NCBI GenBank assembly: GCA_016872815.1
Contig: VGYY01000008.1
Location: forward strand, 1 to 33,600
Direction: 5' to 3'
Source: Planctomycetota bacterium
GTDB lineage: Bacteria; Planctomycetota; B15-G4; SIAN01
DNA: 33,600 nucleotides
In this document: positions 27,709 to 33,600 of the stretch, in pieces
How positions within the stretch are numbered: position 1 is the first letter of the stretch
Layout: each line of letters begins with the position of its first letter
The notes under the pieces: model-generated
The model's database searches: none
Seen by the model: only the letters and a program-made list of their open reading frames with translations
What the model was told of the DNA's origin: nothing
Program-made: the position numbers and the translations under genes

Positions 27709-28893
27709 TCACGATCCGGCGCGCGCCGGCTGCCATTCGCCGAGCGCCAGCCACGCGGCTTTCAGCTCGGCGGACGGCGTCGCCGCGTCCCGCTCCAGCA
27801 GGTGGCCGATCGCCGCACGCGCCCAGTGCGCGACCGCGGCGTCCTCATCGTCGAGTTCCTGGGCGAGCGCGCCGCGCAGCGATGGATGGACGTTGGCGCC
27901 GCGGATCGGCGCCTGCGCCAGCGCCTGCAGCCACTCGATCCGGACCAGCGTCACGATGCCCGGGGCGAACGCGCGGTTCAGCTCGCCGGACCACGCGCGA
28001 CCGAGGTCGACGGTGGCCGCCACCGGATCGAGGCGGATGCGGACCTGCCCGGCCACCGCGCGCACGCCATCGCCCGGATCACCGATTCCGCGCGGATGGT
28101 CGGCGGCGGGCGCGGTCGCCAGCCACGCCACCTGACGCGCCTGCGCGATCGCGGCGCGCTCGAGCGCTGCGGTCGCGACCGGCGCGCCGCCGTCCGCGGC
28201 GGCACGCTCGGACCGGTCGACGCGCTCCGCCCGCCGCGCGCCCTTCGCCGCGAGCAGGGCGAAGCGCTGCGCCAGAGCGATCCGCTCGACCGCGACCGCC
28301 TCCAGCGCCGCCGCCGCCCGCGCCAGTTCCGCCTCCCGGTCGGGAGCGAGCGGCGCCGCATCCACGGTCGGCGATTCGCAGAACGCGAGCAGCGGTTCGA
28401 TCGCGGCAAGGAGCGCCGCCTCGTCGTGGCTCGCCAGCGGCCGCGGCGGCGTCGCCGGCAGCGCGTCGCACAGGCGCGCCAGCACCGCGAACGCCCGCTG
28501 CCGCACGATCCGCGAGCGATCGAGCGTGGCCAGGTCGGCGAGCGTGACCACCGCGACCACCCGTTCCACCGGATCGAGCGCGTCGTCGTCGAGCGTCTGC
28601 TCGAGTTCGTCCAGCCGATCCAGCGCGAATCCGACCGGGTCCTCGAGCGGCTCCCGCTCGGTGAGCGGCGCCGGCTCGTCCCACGGCCAGCACCACGCCC
28701 GACCGAAGCGGGCGCCAAGGCCTCGATCGACCACGTCAGGCGCGTAGGTCGCGCGCGGCGCATCCCGCGTCGCGTAGAGATCGCCCAGATCAGCGATCCG
28801 ATCCTGCGGCGTCGCGCAGCTGCACGCGAGGGCAGCGCCAAGCGCGCCGGCAAGGACGGAAGGCGACAGAAGGACGGCGTTCCGCGGCGTCAC
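27709..28893 (-). CDS. Putative lipoprotein, alpha-helical (possibly HEAT-like)
   Basis: GTG start, signal/lipobox 'LAGALGAALACSC'. Ala/Leu-rich helical repeats. Confidence 0.7.
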   Translation of the reverse strand: MTPRNAVLLSPSVLAGALGAALACSCATPQDRIADLGDLYATRDAPRATYAPDVVDRGLGARFGRAWCWPWDEPAPLTEREPLEDPVGFALDRLDELEQTLDDDALDPVERVVAVVTLADLATLDRSRIVRQRAFAVLARLCDALPATPPRPLASHDEAALLAAIEPLLAFCESPTVDAAPLAPDREAELARAAAALEAVAVERIALAQRFALLAAKGARRAERVDRSERAAADGGAPVATAALERAAIAQARQVAWLATAPAADHPRGIGDPGDGVRAVAGQVRIRLDPVAATVDLGRAWSGELNRAFAPGIVTLVRIEWLQALAQAPIRGANVHPSLRGALAQELDDEDAAVAHWARAAIGHLLERDAATPSAELKAAWLALGEWQPARAGS

Positions 28894-28905
28894 GATCGTT
28901 CCCGG

Positions 28906-29266
28906 TGGTGGAGGCGGCGGGAGTCGAACCCGCGTCCCAGGGTGCCGAAGCGAAGACCTCTACGCTCGTAGTCGATCCATCTGCAGCGTCACCCGGCGGG
29001 GACCGATCGACAGGTCCTGATGCCGGATCAGCCCCGTGTTCTCACCGGCGTGCCTGGGACCTGGGCCCGCCGGCCAGCCTGCTGAGTGGCGACACAGGCA
29101 CCCCCACAGGCGAGGAGTGCCGGTCGTGGCTACCTGTTTTTGTTAGGCGGCCAGTGCGAAGTTGTTGTTCGCAATTGAACGTTTTTCAGGGGTTTCACGA
29201 GGCGCCTGAAACCTCGGAGCGCCATCTCCGCCGCGGGGTTCACCCGGTCGAAACCGTGACGCCCCC
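28906..29266 (-). ncRNA. ssrA: Transfer-messenger RNA (tmRNA), one-piece
   Basis: 5' GGGGGCGTCACGGTTTCGACCGGGT... and 3' ...GGGACGCGGGTTCGACTCCCGCCGCCTCCACCA. Acceptor GGGGGCG/CGCCTCC. Tag ORF GCGAACAACAACTTCGCACTGGCCGCCTAA (29143-29172) encodes ANNNFALAA. Confidence 0.96.
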
Positions 29267-29308
29267 CGGACGATCGAAGCGGCGGTGATCATAGCGACGG
29301 GACGGCCG

Positions 29309-31165
29309 TCACGGCTCGACCACGAACAGGGCGTTGCCGTCGCCGGTCGGAACGCGCCGGAGGCCGGTGGCATCAAGATAGGCCATCAGCTTCGCCCCGC
29401 TCTCGCGATTGAACTCGAACAACACCCGCCGGATCAGCACGTGGCGCACGCCGTAGCGCGCCAGCAAAGCGCGGTTCTCGGTCGCCTCCTGCGCGAGCTG
29501 CGCCGGCGACAGTTGCGCCGGATCGGCCGGCCGCATGCAACGCGCGACGAACGGCTCGTCCTCGAAGAAGGCGCGCGCGACCGGCGGCACGCGGGTGAGC
29601 GGTCCGCCGAGCAGCCGCCGGCCGTGGACGACCTGCCCGAACCCCATCCGCCGCAGCGTGATCTCGTGGCGCGCCGGCAGCTCGAGCACGGTCCCCGGGA
29701 CCGGGTCGTCGCGCATCCGCGCGTGCGACTCCTCGATCGTGAAGGGCACGAACAGGAACGGACGCAGCGGCGCGACCGTGAAGTACGCCGCGGCCACCGT
29801 CGCGACCGGGAGCCACAGCGCTCGTCCCACCGCGGCGGCCCCGAGCGCGGCGGCCACCGCGCCAGCGAGCTGGAACAGCCGCAGGTGCGCCGCCGGATAG
29901 CGGCCCGCTGCCATCCCGGGCACACCGCGCGCCAGCCAGCCGTAGGGCATCTCGATCGTCTCGCCGAAGAACGTCCGCTGGGGTCCCAGCGCGAGCAGGA
30001 AGCCGAGCACGGCGAGAGCGAGCCAGGCGCCACCGCCCCGTTCCGTCAGGGCGAGGGCGGCGGTGGTCAGGGCGAGCGCCAGGATCGCGCCGCCGACGAT
30101 CGCGGCGGCCGTCGCCGCCGCCCCCGCGACCGGCGGCCGAAAGCGATCGTGGATGTCCGCGGTCAGGCGCGCCGAACTGCGCAGGCGCGCCGGTCGCTCG
30201 CGCTCACCGGGAGGCATCAGGGTCGCCTCGTGCAACACCGGCGCGGTGTACCACGCCAGTCCGTCGAGATCGGGCGAGAGGATCCGCTGTTGCACGCTCG
30301 GGTCGTCCTCGAAGGTCAGGCGGCTGGCGACGTCGAACGCGCTGTTGTCTCGCGCCTGCGCCAGGAGCCGGACGAGGAACGGCGCGAAGAGAGCGGTGCC
30401 GGCAATGCCGCAGAGGAGCGTCCGCAGCAGCGCCGTTCGCAGCGGCGTCCCGCGCCGCCACTCGAAGACGGCGAGCGCGCCGCCCGCGAGCGCCATCTCG
30501 AGGACGGTCGACGCATCGCACGCCGCGGTGAAAGCGAACAGCGCTCCGGCCCACGCGCACCAGCGCCAGCCGCGGCCGCGGCACACCTGCAGCGTCGCGT
30601 GCAGGAACAACGGGATGAACGCGCCGGCGAGGTAGTGGATGCGCCCGAGCTGGATCAGGCGGAATGGCGTGAAGGCGAACAGGCAGCCCGCCGCCAGCGC
30701 GATCCATGCCGGCACACCGAGCGCCCGCAGGAACAACGACAGCGACCACGCGCCGAGCGCGAGCAGCAGGAAACCGAACAGCTTGACGGCGACGACCACG
30801 CCGGGGACGACGCCGAGCAGCGCCTGCAACGGCAGCGACAGCAGGCCGAGCGGCAGCGCCAGCGGCGAAGCGACCAGTTCGGCACCGTGCGGCACAAAGA
30901 CGTCCGGACAGGTCAGCGGATCGACGTGGCGCACCAGCAGCGCCTCGCGGATCCACCAGAAGTCCCACCAGTAGACGTGGTCGTCCAGCGTCCGATCGGC
31001 CAGTCGATCGTGCGGCCCGAGGTGCAGCACGAGCGGCCAGCTCGCCACGGCGGCGGCCGCCAGCGCCAGCAGCACGAACCAGAGCTCGCGGCCGATCCGC
31101 CGCCGTGTTGACGTTTCGCCGGCGGCCCCTGCCACGTCGCCGGCGACCGCTCCGCCCGCGCTCAT
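29309..31165 (-). CDS. Polytopic membrane protein, GT-C glycosyltransferase-like
   Basis: Many TM helices. N-terminal 'SWPLVLHLGPHDRLADRTLDDHVYWWDFWWIREAL...PDVFVPHGAELVASPLALPLG' layout. 4-nt ATGA overlap with smpB. Confidence 0.75.
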   Translation of the reverse strand: MSAGGAVAGDVAGAAGETSTRRRIGRELWFVLLALAAAAVASWPLVLHLGPHDRLADRTLDDHVYWWDFWWIREALLVRHVDPLTCPDVFVPHGAELVASPLALPLGLLSLPLQALLGVVPGVVVAVKLFGFLLLALGAWSLSLFLRALGVPAWIALAAGCLFAFTPFRLIQLGRIHYLAGAFIPLFLHATLQVCRGRGWRWCAWAGALFAFTAACDASTVLEMALAGGALAVFEWRRGTPLRTALLRTLLCGIAGTALFAPFLVRLLAQARDNSAFDVASRLTFEDDPSVQQRILSPDLDGLAWYTAPVLHEATLMPPGERERPARLRSSARLTADIHDRFRPPVAGAAATAAAIVGGAILALALTTAALALTERGGGAWLALAVLGFLLALGPQRTFFGETIEMPYGWLARGVPGMAAGRYPAAHLRLFQLAGAVAAALGAAAVGRALWLPVATVAAAYFTVAPLRPFLFVPFTIEESHARMRDDPVPGTVLELPARHEITLRRMGFGQVVHGRRLLGGPLTRVPPVARAFFEDEPFVARCMRPADPAQLSPAQLAQEATENRALLARYGVRHVLIRRVLFEFNRESGAKLMAYLDATGLRRVPTGDGNALFVVEP

Positions 31166-31638
31166 CGCCGCCCGCGCGCGGCCCGGTCGATCTCGCGCTT
31201 CGCCTCCCGCGCCTTGATCGACTGCCGCTTGTCGCCCTTCGCCTTGCCCTTGCCGAGCGCGATCACGATCTTCGCCCACTGTCCGTGGAACAGGAGCTCG
31301 AGCGGCACGACGGTCGTGCCCGCCGTCTTCAGCGACGCGCGCAGCTTCTCGATCTCGCGCGCGTGCAGCAGCAGCTTGCGCTTGCGCAGCGGCTCATGGT
31401 TGGCGTCGCTGCCGTGCGAGTAGATCGGGATCTGGCAGCCGACCAGCCACGCCGAGCAGCGACCGTCGTCGATGCGGATGTAGGAACCGGCGAGCGTCGC
31501 CTCCGCCTTGCGCAGCGACTTCACCTCGGTCCCGGTCAGCACCAGACCAGCCTCGATCCGGTCGAGGATCACGTAGTCGTGCGTCGCACGACGATTGCGC
31601 GCAACGACGCGGCGCGGCAGTTCAGGCTTGGTCGTCAT
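31162..31638 (-). CDS. smpB: SsrA-binding protein
   Basis: 'NRRATHDYVILDRIEAGLVLTGTEVKSLRKAEATLAGSYIRIDDG', 'YSHGSDANHEPLRKRKLLLH'. Confidence 0.97.
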   Translation of the reverse strand: MTTKPELPRRVVARNRRATHDYVILDRIEAGLVLTGTEVKSLRKAEATLAGSYIRIDDGRCSAWLVGCQIPIYSHGSDANHEPLRKRKLLLHAREIEKLRASLKTAGTTVVPLELLFHGQWAKIVIALGKGKAKGDKRQSIKAREAKREIDRAARGRR

Positions 31639-31676
31639 CGACGGACGGTCGGTCCTTCGGAGGTCCGGCGCCCCGC

Positions 31677-31704
31677 TTGACTCCGGAATGAGGCGGCCTA
31701 CAGT
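31677..31704 (+). promoter_or_regulatory. Candidate sigma70-type promoter of tRNA-Leu(CAG)
   Basis: TTGACT (31677-31682), 16-nt spacer, TACAGT (31699-31704), 17 nt upstream of the mature tRNA 5' end. Confidence 0.5.
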
Positions 31705-31721
31705 ACCGCGCTCCATTTCGG

Positions 31722-31808
31722 GCCGAAGTGGCGGAACTGGCAGACGCGCTAGATTCAGGGTCTAGTTCCCGCAAGGGAGTGGAGGTTCAAGTCCTCTCTT
31801 CGGCACCA
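31722..31808 (+). tRNA. tRNA-Leu(CAG)
   Basis: GCCGAAG...CTAGATTCAGGGTCTAG...TTCCCGCAAGGGAGT...GAGGTTCAAGTCCTC...CTTCGGC-A-CCA. Anticodon loop TTCAGGG, long variable arm, CCA encoded. Confidence 0.95.
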
Positions 31809-31862
31809 TCGGCTCCTCGCGCGGGGAGCCGGACGCGGGAAGCGGCCAACAGAGCCCGCCGC

Positions 31863-33600
31863 ATGCGCCAGATGCGCCTCATGCGCCACCGTCGGTCGCA
31901 CCCACCCGCGCTCCTCGTCGCGCTGCTGCTGCCTCCCCTCGTCGTTCCCTGCGCCGCCTGCGATCGCGTCGCCGCACCGAACTGCACGATCGAGAGCCTG
32001 CCGATCGGGCTCTCCGACGCGAACTCCGCGCCGGCGCTGCTGGTGCCACCGGGGGATGCGCGTGGCGGGCGGCTGCGCGCGACCCTGCGGCTGCGCGTCG
32101 ATCGCGCGCTCCCGCCTCGCTCCGGCGTGGTCATCGATCAGGGCGCCTTCGACGGCGAGCGCTGCTTCCGCGGCCCCGAACTGCGCTACGCCCTGCCCGA
32201 GCTCGGAGCCGATGCCCGGATCTCGGCGCGACGCCTGGGTGCGGCGACCCCGATCGCCGCGCGCGCGCTGCGGCGCGCCGACGGATGGCTGGCGCTCGAC
32301 TTCCCGGATGGACTCGCCGCCGCCGACGCGATCGAGCTCGATCTCGACGTGGCGGCCAACCCGCTTCCGCTCGAACTCGAGCTGTTCGCGGAAGTGCACG
32401 AGCCGGGACTGCCGCCGCGGTCGCTGCCGGCGCGGGTGGCGGTCCGGATCGTCGCGACGCGGGTCGACTGGCTGCGCGTCCTGGCGCCGGCGCAGGCGGC
32501 GGCGGGAGAGCCGGTCACCCTGCACGTGCTGTTCATGGACGGGCTGTCGGGACCGCTCGCCACCGCGCGCGACAGCCTCGTCCCGACCGGCACGCTCGAG
32601 CTGTCGACGCCGGCCGGGCCGCTCATCGTGCCGCTCGAGGGCGAACCCGACCCGCGCCTGCCGCACGCGGTGACGGTGGCCCTGCCGCCGTTGCCGCCCG
32701 GCCTCCATCGCATCCCCGCGCGCTGGCGTGAACAGCCGCTCGTCGTCGGCCTGTCGAACCCGATTCGCGTCGGCGACGCGGCCACTCCCTGCTGGTTCGG
32801 CACGCTCCACGCCCACACCGCCGTCGGCGGTCACGCCAGCGGCGTCCCCACGGCCGCACTGCGCTACGCCCGCGACGTCACGCGACTCGATTTCGTCACG
32901 CTGAGCGAACACCGCGAGTCGCCGTGGTACGACGGCGAATGGCTGAAGAGCCTCGCGCAGGACTGGACCGAGGATGGACGCTTCGTCGTCCTGAACGGCT
33001 ACGAGTGGACCGACGCCGACTGGGGCCATCGGCATGTCCTGTTCCGCGAGCCGATCGCGCCCGCGCCCGCGCCGGCCGGCCTCGACGCGCTGGCGGCGGC
33101 GCTCGGCGGCGACGCCGACGCCCTGCTGGTGGCCCACCACTCGATCTGGAACGGCTTCGCCGCGCAGCGCCGATTCGTCTGGGGCGCGCCCGACCAACTG
33201 CCGCGCCAGCGCCTCGCCGAGGTCTACTCGTGGCACGGCTCGTCGCTCGAACACGACTCGCCGTTCCCGCTGCATGACAACGCCGACCAGGTGCTGGCGC
33301 GCGAATGGCAGACGGACGTGCTGTCAGCGCTGCGCGCCGGTCATCGCCTCTTCTTCGTCGCCGATGGCGACAACCACCTCGGCAAGCCGGGAGCGCTGGT
33401 CGGCATCGAATGGCCGAAGGGCCGGCGCTACGCCTACCAGGGCGTGACCGGCGTCTTCGCCGCCGAGCTGGAACGGCCCGGGCTGTTCGCGGCGCTCGAC
33501 CGCGGCGCCGTGTTCGGCACCACCGGCGCCCGGCTGGTCGTCGAGGCGACCCGCACCGACGCGCGCGCGCACCTGCGCATCGCCGCCACCGCGCCGCTCG
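31863..33600 (+). CDS. PHP/DUF3604-like metal-dependent phosphoesterase, exported, 3' truncated by window edge
   Basis: Frame with no stop from ATG 31863 to the window end, so it is missing from the ORF track. Signal peptide 'PPALLVALLLPPLVVPCAAC'. 'CWFGTLHAHTAVGGHASGVPTAALRYARDVTRLDFVTLSEHRESPWYDGEW', 'LNGYEWTDADWGHRHVLF', 'LLVAHHSIWNG'. Confidence 0.8.
   Translation, partial: MRQMRLMRHRRSHPPALLVALLLPPLVVPCAACDRVAAPNCTIESLPIGLSDANSAPALLVPPGDARGGRLRATLRLRVDRALPPRSGVVIDQGAFDGERCFRGPELRYALPELGADARISARRLGAATPIAARALRRADGWLALDFPDGLAAADAIELDLDVAANPLPLELELFAEVHEPGLPPRSLPARVAVRIVATRVDWLRVLAPAQAAAGEPVTLHVLFMDGLSGPLATARDSLVPTGTLELSTPAGPLIVPLEGEPDPRLPHAVTVALPPLPPGLHRIPARWREQPLVVGLSNPIRVGDAATPCWFGTLHAHTAVGGHASGVPTAALRYARDVTRLDFVTLSEHRESPWYDGEWLKSLAQDWTEDGRFVVLNGYEWTDADWGHRHVLFREPIAPAPAPAGLDALAAALGGDADALLVAHHSIWNGFAAQRRFVWGAPDQLPRQRLAEVYSWHGSSLEHDSPFPLHDNADQVLAREWQTDVLSALRAGHRLFFVADGDNHLGKPGALVGIEWPKGRRYAYQGVTGVFAAELERPGLFAALDRGAVFGTTGARLVVEATRTDARAHLRIAATAPL

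Noticed and set aside
28905-29288. 127-aa plus-strand ORF 'MVEAAGVEPASQGAEAKTSTLVV...', and the end of ORF 27583-28971 ('WWRRRESNPRPRVPKRRPLRS')
   Set aside because: Both are translations of the antisense strand of tmRNA; known annotation artefacts.
29143-29376. 77-aa minus-strand ORF ending IANNNFALAA
   Set aside because: Not an independent gene; only the final 9 codons (tmRNA tag) are translated.
29285-31111. 608-aa plus-strand ORF
   Set aside because: Antisense to the polytopic membrane protein; highly charged low-complexity translation typical of an antisense TM gene.
31755-33275. 506-aa minus-strand ORF
   Set aside because: Antisense to the PHP-like gene. Its C-terminus 'REDLNLHSLAGTRP' is the well-known antisense translation of tRNA-Leu.

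Overview
High-GC bacterial chromosomal window (33.6 kb), mostly core and housekeeping genes on the minus strand with dense operon packing. I found no CRISPR array, transposon, integrase or phage genes. From left to right: a left-truncated carboxypeptidase-regulatory-like (CarboxypepD_reg) protein; a minus-strand pair of an actin/Hsp70-fold (ASKHA) ATPase and a coiled-coil protein; a hybrid histidine kinase; a PD40/TolB-like lipoprotein; a degenerate histidine-kinase/phosphotransferase-like protein; a NatA-type ABC ATPase; an EF-hand protein; tRNA-Val(CAC) and tRNA-Leu(CAA); dapB, ddl, a UAP1-like UDPGP nucleotidyltransferase, fabF, acpP, fabG, fabD, fabH, plsX, rpmF; alaS and recA; a PfkB kinase, an AglD2/YbhN-like membrane protein, a DUF366-like protein and a lipoprotein; ssrA (tmRNA); a polytopic membrane protein; smpB; tRNA-Leu(CAG); and a PHP/DUF3604-like phosphoesterase that runs off the right edge and is absent from the supplied ORF track. 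Most long plus-strand ORFs opposite these genes look like GC-driven antisense artefacts. The main leads are the ASKHA plus coiled-coil module with an altered phosphate-2 motif, a GAAC-N7-GAAC SOS-like box over the candidate recA -10, an RNA-strand-specific hairpin between recA and alaS, a lipoprotein CDS starting 12 nt after the tmRNA 3' end, overlapping alternative hairpins downstream of tRNA-Val, and a degenerate kinase near a hybrid kinase. All functional proposals are inferences from reading the sequence; no database search was run.
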